A stretch of DNA of 59,363 bases from NCBI GenBank assembly GCA_002480925.1, contig DLDA01000009.1:1-59363 (forward strand). Reading direction: 5' to 3'. How positions within the stretch are numbered: position 1 is the first letter of the stretch; every line of letters starts with the position of its first letter. The translations under genes and the position numbers were made by a program. The notes under the pieces are model-generated. The model made no database searches. It was not told where the DNA came from and saw only the letters and a program-made list of their open reading frames with translations. The DNA is from Lachnospiraceae bacterium UBA7784 (GTDB taxonomy: Bacteria > Bacillota > Clostridia > Lachnospirales > Lachnospiraceae). Shown here piece by piece: positions 17,732 to 26,457 of the stretch.

Positions 17732-17740
17732 GGCTTATTT

Positions 17741-17790
17741 AAAAAAGAACAGGCTCTTTCCCTTAATCTGTTAAAGGAAAGAAGCCTGTT
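17741..17790 (-). terminator. Terminator of the sodium-pump decarboxylase operon
   Basis: On the minus strand AACAGGCT (17783-17790) and CTTTCC (17776-17781) pair with GGAAAG (17756-17761) and AGCCTGTT (17748-17755), with one unpaired base, followed by T6 (17741-17746). It lies about 35 bp after the stop codon of the last gene. Confidence 0.9.
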
Positions 17791-17823
17791 TTAAATAAAT
17801 GTTATAGAAATCCTTCTGAACGA

Positions 17824-19233
17824 TTACAGAGGATATGCCTTGTTTTTCTTGTCAGCCTTTGCAGGATCAACCTTGGTCTGCTGAGCCTCACGATACTTGA
17901 AGTACTCTGTAGCAACCTGAGGGAAAAGAGCATATGTAAGAACATCCTCATCCTGCTGCTTGTACTCAGACATCTCATTCTCGATATCCTTAAGCTGCGG
18001 CTTTAAAAGATCAGCCGGTCTGCAGGTGATAGTATCCTTAGCCTCGTCTCCAAGGCACTTCTTTACGACATCAGGATTGAATGGCATCTCAGTCTTACCA
18101 TACTTGCCAAGAAGAAGATCCTTTGACTGCTGGGTAACGACCTTGTATCTCTCGCCCATAAGGACGTTAAATACAGCCTGGGTTCCGACGATCTGTGAAG
18201 AAGGTGTAACGAGAGGCGGCTCACCGAAGTCCTTACGAACTCTAGGTACTTCCTCAAGAACCTCCTGAAGCTTGTCTTCCTTCTTCTGATCCTTGAGCTG
18301 GCCGATAAGGTTTGACAGCATTCCGCCTGGAACCTGGTACAGAAGAGTCTTGATATTTACTCCGAGTACCTTTGTGCTCATGCGGCCATTGTCCAAATAC
18401 TTCTGTCTGATCGGCGCGAAGTAATCAGAAATCTCTGAGAGAAGGTTAAGGTCAAGACCTGTATCATAGTCTGTATCCTTAAATGCCTGAACCATAACCT
18501 CTGTAGCTGGCTGTGATGTACCAAGAGCAAATGGAGAGATAGCTGTATCGATGATATCACATCCAGCTTCAACCGCCTTCATGCATGTCATGGATGCCAC
18601 ACCTGAGGTGTAGTGGTTATGAAGCTCGATAGGGATTGAGACTGCTTTCTTTAATGCAGGGATAAGCTCTGCTGCCTGCTTCGGCACGAGAAGACCAGAC
18701 ATATCCTTGATGCAGATGGAATCAGCTCCAAGAGACTCTGCCTCCTTGGCCTTCTTTACCCAGTAATCTGTGGTATAAGGCTCACCAAGGGTAAATGAAA
18801 GAGCGATCTGAGCGTGTCCGCCCTCCTTCTTTGCGGCCCTGACTGCTGTCTCGAGGTTTCTCATATCGTTTAAGCAGTCAAATATACGGATGATGTCGAT
18901 TCCGTTTGCGATAGACTTCTGTACGAAATACTCTACCACGTCATCTGCGTACGGCTTATATCCTAAGATATTCTGGCCACGGAAAAGCATCTGAAGCTTT
19001 GTGTTCTTAAATCCTGCACGAAGCTTTCTGAGTCTCTCCCATGGATCCTCATGAAGGAAACGCAGGCAGGCATCGAATGTAGCTCCGCCCCAGCACTCTA
19101 CGGCGTTGTATCCGACCTTATCCATGACAGGAACGATCGGAAGCATCTCCTCTGTTGTCATTCTTGTAGCGATAAGAGACTGATGTGCGTCACGGAGCAC
19201 TGTCTCTGTTATCTTTAATGGTTTCTTAGCCAT
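17824..19233 (-). CDS. oadA: Oxaloacetate decarboxylase alpha / pyruvate carboxylase subunit B type carboxyltransferase
   Basis: A 469-residue carboxyltransferase of the 5S/OadA/PycB family, which moves CO2 between oxaloacetate and biotin. The signature RDAHQSL lies at 14-20. The metal-binding and catalytic residues are visible as the carboxylated-Lys motif KDMSG (Lys176) and the metal pair in ELHNHYTSG (His205, His207). The usual C-terminal biotinyl domain is absent; a separate biotin carrier is encoded two genes upstream. It is the last gene of the five-gene run, 15 bp after oadB, and is followed by a strong terminator. Oxaloacetate decarboxylation coupled to sodium export is the most likely role. 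Confidence 0.93.
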   Translation of the reverse strand: MAKKPLKITETVLRDAHQSLIATRMTTEEMLPIVPVMDKVGYNAVECWGGATFDACLRFLHEDPWERLRKLRAGFKNTKLQMLFRGQNILGYKPYADDVVEYFVQKSIANGIDIIRIFDCLNDMRNLETAVRAAKKEGGHAQIALSFTLGEPYTTDYWVKKAKEAESLGADSICIKDMSGLLVPKQAAELIPALKKAVSIPIELHNHYTSGVASMTCMKAVEAGCDIIDTAISPFALGTSQPATEVMVQAFKDTDYDTGLDLNLLSEISDYFAPIRQKYLDNGRMSTKVLGVNIKTLLYQVPGGMLSNLIGQLKDQKKEDKLQEVLEEVPRVRKDFGEPPLVTPSSQIVGTQAVFNVLMGERYKVVTQQSKDLLLGKYGKTEMPFNPDVVKKCLGDEAKDTITCRPADLLKPQLKDIENEMSEYKQQDEDVLTYALFPQVATEYFKYREAQQTKVDPAKADKKNKAYPL

Positions 19234-19248
19234 AGTTAGTAATCCTCC

Positions 19249-20397
19249 TTATACACCAAAGATAGCCATGAATACACCGGCTGCGACTGCCGTTCCGATA
19301 ACACCTGCTACGTTAGGTCCCATAGCGTGCATCAGAAGGAAGTTCGTAGGATCTGCCTCAGCGCCGACCTTCTGGGATACACGGGCCGCCATAGGCACCG
19401 CGGAAACTCCCGCAGAACCGATCAGAGGATTTATCCTGCCGTGTGTAGCCTTGCACATGATCTTTCCGACGATGATACCTGAAGCAGTAGCTACTGCGAA
19501 TGCTACGAGTCCAAGTACGACGATCTTAAGGGTTGAAGCGTTAAGGAAAGCTTCTGCAGAAGTTGAGGCTCCAACCGAAGTTCCGAGAAGGATAACGACT
19601 ATATACATAAGCGCGTTGCTTGCTGTATCTGTCAGCTGTCTTACCACACCACACTCCTTGAAGAGATTTCCAAGCATCAGCATTCCGACAAGCGGAGCTG
19701 TTGTAGGAAGGATAAGACATACTATAACGGTAACAACTATAGGGAAGAGAATCTTCTCAAGCTTACTTACCGGACGCAGAGTCTTCATATGGATCTTTCT
19801 CTCTTCCTCTGTCGTAAGAGCCTTCATTATAGGAGGCTGTATGATAGGCACGAGAGACATATACGAATATGCTGCTACTGCTATAGGTCCCATCAGAGCT
19901 GACTGTCCGAGCTTTCCTGCAAGGAAGATAGATGTAGGGCCATCTGCTCCTCCGATAATAGCTATAGCTGCTGCTGCCTTATCGGAGAATCCGAAAAGAA
20001 TGGCAAGAAGATATGCCATATAGATACCGAACTGTGCTGCAGCTCCTAAAAGGAATGAAATAGGGTTTGCGATCAGCGGAGAGAAGTCCGTCATCGCTCC
20101 GACTCCCATGAAGATAAGTGATGGAAGGATCGACCACTCATCGAGCTGGAAGAAATACCAGAGCAATCCACCGGTGCCGTTGCTGGTCTCCTGCGGACTT
20201 GCAATGATATCAGGATAAATATTTACCAGAAGCATTCCGAATGCGATAGGCACCAGAAGCAGAGGCTCGAAACCCTTTGCGATAGCCAGATAAAGGAATA
20301 CACAGGCCACCAGTATCATTATGAAGTTTCCTACAGTAAGATTCGCAAATGCAGTCTGATGGAAAAGATTGCCCATCGTCTGTGCAATATAACTCAT
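19249..20397 (-). CDS. oadB: Sodium-translocating decarboxylase beta subunit
   Basis: A 382-residue integral membrane protein of the OadB/MmdB/GcdB family, which decarboxylates carboxybiotin and pumps Na+ outwards. About nine to eleven hydrophobic segments are seen. Conserved parts are visible: IGGADGPTSIFLAGKL (about 150-165), AYSYMSLVPIIQPP, and GSAGVSAVPMAARV. The Asp in GGADGPT is the family's key ion-binding residue. It lies between the biotin carrier and oadA genes. The family does not reveal whether the substrate is oxaloacetate, methylmalonyl-CoA or glutaconyl-CoA; the neighbouring oadA favours oxaloacetate. Confidence 0.95.
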   Translation of the reverse strand: MSYIAQTMGNLFHQTAFANLTVGNFIMILVACVFLYLAIAKGFEPLLLVPIAFGMLLVNIYPDIIASPQETSNGTGGLLWYFFQLDEWSILPSLIFMGVGAMTDFSPLIANPISFLLGAAAQFGIYMAYLLAILFGFSDKAAAAIAIIGGADGPTSIFLAGKLGQSALMGPIAVAAYSYMSLVPIIQPPIMKALTTEEERKIHMKTLRPVSKLEKILFPIVVTVIVCLILPTTAPLVGMLMLGNLFKECGVVRQLTDTASNALMYIVVILLGTSVGASTSAEAFLNASTLKIVVLGLVAFAVATASGIIVGKIMCKATHGRINPLIGSAGVSAVPMAARVSQKVGAEADPTNFLLMHAMGPNVAGVIGTAVAAGVFMAIFGV

Positions 20398-20416
20398 TTA
20401 TGAATCCTCCTTAGAA

Positions 20417-20779
20417 TCAGTCCTCATTCATTGTCGCAAGAAGAGCTCCTGTATCTACTGAGTCTCCTTCCTTACAGTCGATCGTTGCAACGGTTCCTGC
20501 CTTTGGAGCAACAACCGGTGTCTCCATCTTCATTACCTCAAGTACTACTACAGGGTCTCCAGCCTTTACCTTTGTGCCAGGCCCTGCTGCGATCTTGAAT
20601 ACCTTACCCTGAGCCCCTGCCTCGATACGGATGCTACCTGCAGCTCCGTTTGATACAGGACGTGCCTTTGGAGCCGGAGCGGCTGCTTTAGCAGCTGCCG
20701 GAGCACTGGCAGTTGAGCCGGTCTCTTCTACGGTTACGTCATATGCCTTGCCATTTACTGTAATGGTATAATTTTTCAT
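20417..20779 (-). CDS. Biotin carrier protein of the decarboxylase complex
   Basis: A 120-residue biotinyl protein. A short N-terminal part (1-20) precedes an Ala/Pro-rich linker (about 22-46), followed by the biotinyl domain with the biotinylation motif EVMKMETP (Lys84). It carries CO2 between the carboxyltransferase and the membrane beta subunit. It has the same role as GcdC/MmdC of related complexes. It lies 19 bp ahead of oadB and 15 bp after the gamma-like gene. Confidence 0.95.
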   Translation of the reverse strand: MKNYTITVNGKAYDVTVEETGSTASAPAAAKAAAPAPKARPVSNGAAGSIRIEAGAQGKVFKIAAGPGTKVKAGDPVVVLEVMKMETPVVAPKAGTVATIDCKEGDSVDTGALLATMNED

Positions 20780-20794
20780 GGTTTAATCCTCCGA

Positions 20795-21535
20795 TCAATA
20801 TCTTCTCTTGATGTTCCTGACTACGAATGAATCAGTAGAAGCTCCCGTTGATGCTGCTATTGCTGCGCTGATCACTGCAATAAGCTCTCCGTCATCCTCC
20901 TCTGGAACCACTTCTGCCACTGTCCTGGCTGCCTCCGGCTGCTGTCCGGCTGCCTCTTCCTTATTCTTGTGCTTATTCTGAAGATAAGGAATTATGTTGA
21001 ATGCATAGATTACCAGACTAATAAGTATCAGAACGCAGAATACGGTAACCATTCCCATTACCACATTAAGCGCCGCCTTACCCATGGTCTCACCTAAGCT
21101 ATAGATCTTCTCGAAGTTCATCGAGGAAACCTTCATATTGTAGGTCTGATATACAAAGATAAGTCTTGCATCCCTGTTCTGAAACTTGAGGACCTGTGTC
21201 GTCGTTATAGTCTTTCCTGACTTTGCAACTGTGAACTTTCCGAAGTTCTTGAATTCTCCGAGGCCCTTTTTATTCTCCTGCCAATTGGAGACAAGCTCCA
21301 TGTACATCTTCGAGCTCTTGTCTTCCTCATTTGCCTGCGACTGCTGCTTATAGTATGAATAAGCCTGCTTTAAGTCAGAGCTGGACATGGAAAGGAGCTG
21401 CTTTGCCATACCCTGCTGGCTGGACTCAAGCTCCTTTACGGAATGACCGCCGTAGCTTGTAGCCGCCTTTCCACAGGAAGCCAGGAGACATACGCTAAGA
21501 ACAAGCGCAAGTATTATACCTGTTTTTTTCTTCAT
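20795..21535 (-). CDS. OadG-family gamma subunit with extra exported N-terminal domain
   Basis: A 246-residue protein. Residues 1-20 form a lipoprotein signal (CLLASC, Cys21). About 125 residues then form a soluble outside domain rich in Ser, Gln and Lys. A membrane helix (about 160-185, MGMVTVFCVLILISLVIYAFNIIP) with the OadG pattern, a linker, and a C-terminal tail ending in FVVRNIKRRY follow. The tail (AVISAAIAAS...FVVRNIKR) matches the usual C-terminal part of OadG/MmdD-type subunits, which hold the complex together. The common gamma subunit is about 80-120 residues, so the N-terminal domain is an addition. Its role is unknown; it resembles DUF3887-like exported domains only loosely. Confidence 0.85.
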   Translation of the reverse strand: MKKKTGIILALVLSVCLLASCGKAATSYGGHSVKELESSQQGMAKQLLSMSSSDLKQAYSYYKQQSQANEEDKSSKMYMELVSNWQENKKGLGEFKNFGKFTVAKSGKTITTTQVLKFQNRDARLIFVYQTYNMKVSSMNFEKIYSLGETMGKAALNVVMGMVTVFCVLILISLVIYAFNIIPYLQNKHKNKEEAAGQQPEAARTVAEVVPEEDDGELIAVISAAIAASTGASTDSFVVRNIKRRY

Positions 21536-21558
21536 CGGTTAATGCCTTTCCTGCTCTG

Positions 21559-22938
21559 TTATCTGGTTACATGCTTTCTGTATACTTCGTCAACCCTCTT
21601 TGTGAAAAGGACCTCATATGCATCGATCAGATACTTCCTTATGTCTGCTGCATTCACAAATCTGTCAACATATCCTCTTCTGGCTGCATTATCTGCTCCT
21701 GAAAGCTTAGTCTGGAATTCTTCTGTTGAGATTCCAGCAATCTTTGAGGCCTCTGAAGCCGGAAGGGATCCCATATCTGCATCGGTGAAAGCATAAACCA
21801 CATCTGCGCCACTTGCATGTGTGCCCATGAGAAGAGCTGCTGATGTATATGCCTTTGCTATGACTGAAACCTTTGGAACAGTTGCAAGTGAATATGCATT
21901 GATAAACTCAGCTGCTGCAGATGAAAGAGCTGCCTCTGCATGAAGAGTTGTCATAAACCCTTCTGTCTTTACAAGAGAAAGAACAGGGATGTCAAATGCA
22001 TCACAGAACTTTACAAAATCTGCTGCCTTCTTTAAGCACATAGGGCAGAGTCTGTATACTTCCTTGTCATCACATGTCCTGGCATTATTACCAAAGGCAC
22101 CTACAGTCATTCCATCAAGCTTTATGAAGCCACATGAAATCCCCGGTGCATATGCTGCCCTGACCTCGATGAACTGCTTGTTGTCAGAGATCTCTGTAAA
22201 TACCTCTGCTGCATTCTTATATGCTGCTCCGACGATCTCGCTTGCTCTGTTTAGATCATCTGTGCATTCATCGATACAGCCTTCCTCGATATTGCTTCCA
22301 GGAAGAACTGGAACAAGGGTCCTTATGGCTGCTAATACATCGTCCTCACTTCCGGTACCGTCGATCCCGCCGCCTCTTGTGCTTCTGAAGGCATAGGTCG
22401 ATACATCAGTATCCTTACCATCAGAGATGGTAGATGGTGAATTGAAGTAAACCTTAGCATCATCTGTCATATAGGTGAAATCCGCCAGCGAAAGCAGAGC
22501 TGAAAGCCCTCCGCCGCAGTTACCGAATACTGCCATGATCTGCGGGATAACACCGCTCGCCTCAGAAGCCTTAGTAAGAACGCTTCCTAATGCCTCGATC
22601 GCATCAAATGACTCTAAAAGCCTTATTCCTGTGCTGTCTAAGAGCCCTATCACCGGAGCTCCTACAGCTATAGCCTGTTCATAGATGCGAAGGATCTTCT
22701 TTGCATGCATCTCTCCGATAGATCCGCCAAGAACTGATGGTTCCTGAGCGAATACGAAGACGAGATTTCCGTCTATCGTTCCGTGTCCTGTCACAACACC
22801 ATCGGAAGGTGTCTCCTCTGCTCCTGTATTGAAATCCGTACTGCGGGCTGTAACCGATGCGCCAATTTCTACAAAGCTGTTTTCATCGACTAATCCCTGG
22901 ATTCTCGAGGCAGCAGTAAGTGCTTTTTCCTCACTCAT
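21559..22938 (-). CDS. Acyl-CoA carboxyltransferase-like subunit (MmdA/PccB family), divergent
   Basis: A 459-residue member of the acyl-CoA carboxyltransferase family (propionyl-CoA carboxylase beta, methylmalonyl-CoA decarboxylase alpha). The two crotonase-like halves are visible, with LDSTGIRLLES in the N-terminal half and HASGADVVYAFTDADMGSLP in the C-terminal half. It is about 50 residues shorter than usual (about 510). Two places that normally carry Gly-rich oxyanion-hole sequences are changed: NCGGGLSALLSLADF in the first half and AKAYTSAALLMG in place of the usual GKAYGGAY pattern. It is the first gene of the operon. It could act on an unusual acyl-CoA or be a non-canonical partner of oadA; the substrate cannot be told from sequence. 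Confidence 0.85.
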   Translation of the reverse strand: MSEEKALTAASRIQGLVDENSFVEIGASVTARSTDFNTGAEETPSDGVVTGHGTIDGNLVFVFAQEPSVLGGSIGEMHAKKILRIYEQAIAVGAPVIGLLDSTGIRLLESFDAIEALGSVLTKASEASGVIPQIMAVFGNCGGGLSALLSLADFTYMTDDAKVYFNSPSTISDGKDTDVSTYAFRSTRGGGIDGTGSEDDVLAAIRTLVPVLPGSNIEEGCIDECTDDLNRASEIVGAAYKNAAEVFTEISDNKQFIEVRAAYAPGISCGFIKLDGMTVGAFGNNARTCDDKEVYRLCPMCLKKAADFVKFCDAFDIPVLSLVKTEGFMTTLHAEAALSSAAAEFINAYSLATVPKVSVIAKAYTSAALLMGTHASGADVVYAFTDADMGSLPASEASKIAGISTEEFQTKLSGADNAARRGYVDRFVNAADIRKYLIDAYEVLFTKRVDEVYRKHVTR

Positions 22939-22997
22939 GTCTTAATTCCTCCAACGTCTGTTTATATTACCTCTGCGAAAAAATCGCAACTTCTCAT

Positions 22998-23026
22998 ATC
23001 TTAACCCAATTTCAACATATTATCAA
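22998..23026 (-). promoter_or_regulatory. Promoter of the sodium-pump decarboxylase operon
   Basis: TTGATA (23021-23026), 17-bp spacer, TAAGAT (22998-23003) on the minus strand, about 60 bp before the first ATG. The transcript leader contains a short hairpin GCGA/TCGC (GCGATTTTTTCGC) near 22976-22988. Confidence 0.55.
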
Positions 23027-23035
23027 GGATTAAAT

Positions 23036-23055
23036 GCTAAAAAATCAGTTTTAGC
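23036..23055 (-). terminator. Weak hairpin after scpB, possible terminator
   Basis: GCTAAAA (23049-23055 on the minus strand) pairs with TTTTAGC (23036-23042); T residues lie in the descending arm. It directly follows the scpB stop codon. Low GC makes it weak. Confidence 0.4.
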
Positions 23056-23628
23056 TTACACATCCACATCATGTGATAATGCTTCCTGATCCGCCTCTTT
23101 CTTGAATTCCTCAATCTGCTCTCCTGTGAGCTCCGGAAGCGATGAAAGCGAATCAATACCAAAGACACGTAAAAACTCCTCTGTCGTGCCGAAAAGAATA
23201 GGACGTCCCGGTGCCTCCATCCTTCCGACCTCCTCGATCAGATCATATTCTATGAGCTTGTTTATGGCTCTGTCTGAATTTACTCCGCGGATCCTGGTTA
23301 TGGCAGACCTTGTTACAGGCTGTCTGTATGCGATTATAGACAGGGTCTCAAGAAGGGTATTGGTAAGGACAGCCTTCTTGGGCTGCTTTGCAATCCTGAT
23401 AAGAGATGGGTAGATATCCCTTGCCGTACACATCTGGAATGAATCCTCAAGCCTTACAAGCCTTATCCCTCTGTCATCATCCTCGTAATCCCTTGAAAGC
23501 TCCTCGGATGCAAGGATTATTTCCTCTCTTCCGACATCTAAGGCCTTTGCTGCCGTATCGACATTAAGACTTTTCCCAAGTGCGAAGTATATACCCTCAA
23601 GCTCCTTTTTTAACTCTCTGACATCCAT
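23056..23628 (-). CDS. scpB: Segregation and condensation protein B
   Basis: ScpB is a kleisin-associated winged-helix protein that forms the bacterial condensin with SMC and ScpA. It has 190 residues, normal length. Conserved segments are visible: LETLSIIAYRQPVTRSAITRIRGVNSD and GRMEAPGRPILFGTT. It starts at TAATG, sharing one base with the scpA stop. It is the last gene of the long run from lepB to scpB. Confidence 0.97.
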   Translation of the reverse strand: MDVRELKKELEGIYFALGKSLNVDTAAKALDVGREEIILASEELSRDYEDDDRGIRLVRLEDSFQMCTARDIYPSLIRIAKQPKKAVLTNTLLETLSIIAYRQPVTRSAITRIRGVNSDRAINKLIEYDLIEEVGRMEAPGRPILFGTTEEFLRVFGIDSLSSLPELTGEQIEEFKKEADQEALSHDVDV

Positions 23629-24389
23629 TATGCTATCTGTGACTCCATCTCAATGTCTCCGAATATCTCCTCCTGCCTTGCCTTTATCTTTCCGGTCTTC
23701 ATAAGCTCAAGCATTGCAAGAAAGGTTACTATGACCTCTGTCTTGGTCTCTGATGCCTTAAGGATATTCCTAAAAGAAAATCTCCTGTGTACCCTTGCAA
23801 AAGAGATAACCTCTCCTATCTTCTGATCCAGAGACACCTTTTCCTTCTTTATCGAGCCAAAGCGGCTCCTTATAGGATCTACCCGGTTCTTCTGTCTCTT
23901 AAGCACATCGTTGAAGACCTGGTTCAGCTTCTCCAGCGTAACACCTGAAAGCAGCTCTTCCGGATCAGTTTCAGGCTCATATTCCTTTACCTCATCCGGT
24001 ATGGTAGGCTCCTTATATAAGACAAGTCCGGCCGATCCGGCCTGCTCAGCGAGCCTGAGCGCAAGCTCATGATAGGTCTTGTACTCAACAAGCTGTCTTA
24101 CAAGCTCTTCCCTGGGATCCTCATCCTCCTCGTCCTCTTCTTCGCTTCTTTCCTCTGGAAGAAGCATCTTTGCCTTAATCGAAAGAAGTGTTGAAGCCAT
24201 TACCAGAAACTCGCTTATGTTATCGAGATCCTCATAGTCGATCGAATCCAGATATTCCATGTACTGGTCTGTGATCTCTGCTATAGGGATATCATAGATG
24301 CTTACCTTGTTCTTGTCGATCAAATGGAGAAGAAGCTCAAGAGGCCCTGAAAATACAGGGAGCTTAACATCAAGTCCTGCTTCCATCAT
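23628..24389 (-). CDS. scpA: Segregation and condensation protein A
   Basis: ScpA is the kleisin subunit of the SMC condensin complex. With the start at 24389 it has 253 residues. The N-terminal SMC-binding part has the typical FSGPLELLLHLIDKNKVSIYDIPIAEITDQY, the middle is acidic, and the C-terminal winged helix (EVIVTFLAMLELMKTGKI) closes the ring. I chose the ATG at 24389, which overlaps the dut stop as ATGA and has GGGAG 3 bases before it; a longer frame exists only inside dut. Confidence 0.96.
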   Translation of the reverse strand: MMEAGLDVKLPVFSGPLELLLHLIDKNKVSIYDIPIAEITDQYMEYLDSIDYEDLDNISEFLVMASTLLSIKAKMLLPEERSEEEDEEDEDPREELVRQLVEYKTYHELALRLAEQAGSAGLVLYKEPTIPDEVKEYEPETDPEELLSGVTLEKLNQVFNDVLKRQKNRVDPIRSRFGSIKKEKVSLDQKIGEVISFARVHRRFSFRNILKASETKTEVIVTFLAMLELMKTGKIKARQEEIFGDIEMESQIA

Positions 24390-24823
24390 GCTCTCCCGGT
24401 GGATCCGAATCCGCCTCTTGATGTCTCTGACAGATGGTCGCATTCCATAAATTCTATCTGTGGCTGGTGCTTTATGATCCTGAACTGACAGACCCTGTCA
24501 TTTACAGATACATGGGTATCCCTCATGGCAAGCACCGGAAGCATCAGCACGTCGTCATCCCCGCAGTAGCTCTCGTCCACAACGCCCACGCTGTTGGTCT
24601 GGATCAGGCCGAAATTCTTGTAGGTGGATGACCTTGGCGCTATAAGCATTTCATATCCGTCAGGAAGCATGACTGAAACTCCCAGATCTATAAGGGCGAA
24701 ATCACCCTTCTTAAGATCGTAGTCCTTAGCTGCCCTTAGATCGATCCAGTCGCTTACTCCGTCTATATATCTAAGCTTTTCTATCTTGTCGGTATGATAT
24801 TTTATCCTGATCTTCATATTCAC
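24386..24823 (-). CDS. dut: dUTP diphosphatase
   Basis: Trimeric dUTPase that converts dUTP to dUMP and keeps uracil out of DNA. The 145 residues show the five family motifs: DLRAAKDYDLK, APRSSTYKNFGL, GVVDESYCGDDD, RVCQFRI and the C-terminal GGFGSTG. It joins ung elsewhere in the window as part of uracil control. It overlaps gpsA upstream and scpA downstream by 4 bp each, so it is read in one run. Confidence 0.95.
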   Translation of the reverse strand: MNMKIRIKYHTDKIEKLRYIDGVSDWIDLRAAKDYDLKKGDFALIDLGVSVMLPDGYEMLIAPRSSTYKNFGLIQTNSVGVVDESYCGDDDVLMLPVLAMRDTHVSVNDRVCQFRIIKHQPQIEFMECDHLSETSRGGFGSTGRA

Positions 24824-25809
24824 TCTGCTTTCTTATCCCTGCACATCAGATCGCGGACTCCGCAGGCCACATCCTTGCCTCCGAACAGGACCTTATTGAC
24901 CTCTGTTATGATAGGCATGGAGACCTTGTACTTCTTGCCGAGTGCCAGAGCAGCCTTTGCAGAATAGACTCCCTCGACAACCATATGGACCCTTTCCATA
25001 GCCTCCTGATATGAAGCCCCCTGTCCAATAAGCACTCCGGCCTGGTGATTTCTAGAATGCACCGATGAGCAGGTCACTATCAGGTCTCCTATACCGGCAA
25101 GTCCGTTAAGCGTATCCCTGTGTCCTCCCATGGCTACTGCGATCGCCGTTATCTCCCGGATACCTCTTGTGATAAGGGCTGCTCTGGCATTGTCTCCGTT
25201 TCCTACTCCATCGGACATTCCTGCTGCCAGTGCTATGACATTCTTTAGAGATGCTCCGACCTCTATGCCTACTACATCAGTACTTGTATATACCCTGAAG
25301 TTTTCATTCATGAAAATGTCCTGAACCTTCTCTGCAAGCCTCTGGTCGGTCGAGCCTGCAACAAGCACTGTAGGAAGATCCTTTATTACCTCCTCAGCAT
25401 GGGAAGGACCAGAAAGAACCGATGTCACAGCACCCGGTATCTGATCCTCTATTATCTGGGTCTGTGTAAAAAGCGTATCCTCCTCTATTCCCTTTGATAC
25501 AGAAACTATCCCTGTCTCCTTAGTATAAAATGGAGCAAGCTTTTCTGCTGTCGATCTTGTTGCAACAGAGGGTACTGCAAAGACTATAAGATCAGATCCC
25601 AGAACAGCCTGCTGCATATCGCTTGAGAATTCTATGCTCTTATCGTAATAATAGCCCGGAATCTTTTCTATCCTTCTTTCGGAAGCAAGTATCCTTTTTA
25701 CCTCATCCTCTGAATATGACCAGATCCGGACCCTGTGTCCGTTTTCGGTCAGCACATGGGAAAGAGCACTTCCCCAGCTTCCTGCTCCCAGTATAGTTAT
25801 CTGAGCCAT
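24820..25809 (-). CDS. gpsA: NAD(P)-dependent glycerol-3-phosphate dehydrogenase
   Basis: Makes sn-glycerol 3-phosphate from dihydroxyacetone phosphate for phospholipid synthesis. It has 329 residues. The N-terminal Rossmann fold starts with GAGSWGSAL, the conserved Lys is in VSKGIE, and the C-terminal helical domain carries GNGDNARAALITRGIREI and LAGIGDLIVTCSS. It directly follows plsY with no gap, so substrate supply and first acylation are coupled. Confidence 0.97.
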   Translation of the reverse strand: MAQITILGAGSWGSALSHVLTENGHRVRIWSYSEDEVKRILASERRIEKIPGYYYDKSIEFSSDMQQAVLGSDLIVFAVPSVATRSTAEKLAPFYTKETGIVSVSKGIEEDTLFTQTQIIEDQIPGAVTSVLSGPSHAEEVIKDLPTVLVAGSTDQRLAEKVQDIFMNENFRVYTSTDVVGIEVGASLKNVIALAAGMSDGVGNGDNARAALITRGIREITAIAVAMGGHRDTLNGLAGIGDLIVTCSSVHSRNHQAGVLIGQGASYQEAMERVHMVVEGVYSAKAALALGKKYKVSMPIITEVNKVLFGGKDVACGVRDLMCRDKKAE

Positions 25810-26457
25810 TTACCTGTCCTCCTTATTCCGGTGATGAAAAGAAAATTTATTCTCTGAATGATCCAGAAGCCTTTTTATATTGCTTCTGTGACGGACTATT
25901 GCAAGGATCCCGACCGCAAATGACAGGATCACTATCTCCGGCGCATCAGATACAGAAAAGATACTGTGTCCTGTCATTATGGCGATAGAAGCCATAAATG
26001 GAAAGGTCGCTGCACAGAGTATGGATCCGAGTGATACATACCGGGTAATGGAAACCGCCATTATAAATACGAGAAGCTGAGGGAGCACTATCACCGGATA
26101 GCTTACAATAAAAAGCCCCAGCGATGTAGCTATGCCCTTTCCTCCATGAAGCTTCATTGTCAGTGGAAAATCATGTCCTATAACTGCGCCAAATGCAGCA
26201 TAGAAGGCATATACCGCACTAAGATCCGATCCCTTTGTCAGCTGTCCTATTATAAGAGCCGGTATCACTCCCTTCAGGCAGTCGAATACAAGGCAGAGAG
26301 CTCCAGGAAGATTTCCAAGGACACGCAGAGTATTTGTCGTTCCTATATTCCCGCTTCCCTGTCTGGTGATATCCACCTTTTTTGCCTTTCCCATAAGGTA
26401 TCCGGATGGAATATTACCAAAAGCGTATCCGATAACAAAAGCAAGAAGTCTGTACAT
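25810..26457 (-). CDS. plsY: Glycerol-3-phosphate acyltransferase PlsY
   Basis: Membrane enzyme that uses acyl-phosphate to acylate glycerol 3-phosphate, the first step of phospholipid synthesis. It has about 215 residues and five predicted membrane segments. Motifs are present: GYAFGNIPSGYLMGK, RQGSGNIGTTNTLRVLG and HDFPLTMKLHGGKGIAT. A GTG at 26460 (overlapping the der stop) is possible, but the ATG at 26457 is better spaced from GAGGG and is used here. It is followed directly by gpsA, its substrate producer. Confidence 0.96.
   Translation of the reverse strand: MYRLLAFVIGYAFGNIPSGYLMGKAKKVDITRQGSGNIGTTNTLRVLGNLPGALCLVFDCLKGVIPALIIGQLTKGSDLSAVYAFYAAFGAVIGHDFPLTMKLHGGKGIATSLGLFIVSYPVIVLPQLLVFIMAVSITRYVSLGSILCAATFPFMASIAIMTGHSIFSVSDAPEIVILSFAVGILAIVRHRSNIKRLLDHSENKFSFHHRNKEDR

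Noticed and set aside
19268..20023. Plus-strand frame of 251 residues opposite oadB
   Set aside because: It is antisense to a clear membrane subunit; its Pro/Thr/Ile-rich composition is that of a shadow of a hydrophobic gene.
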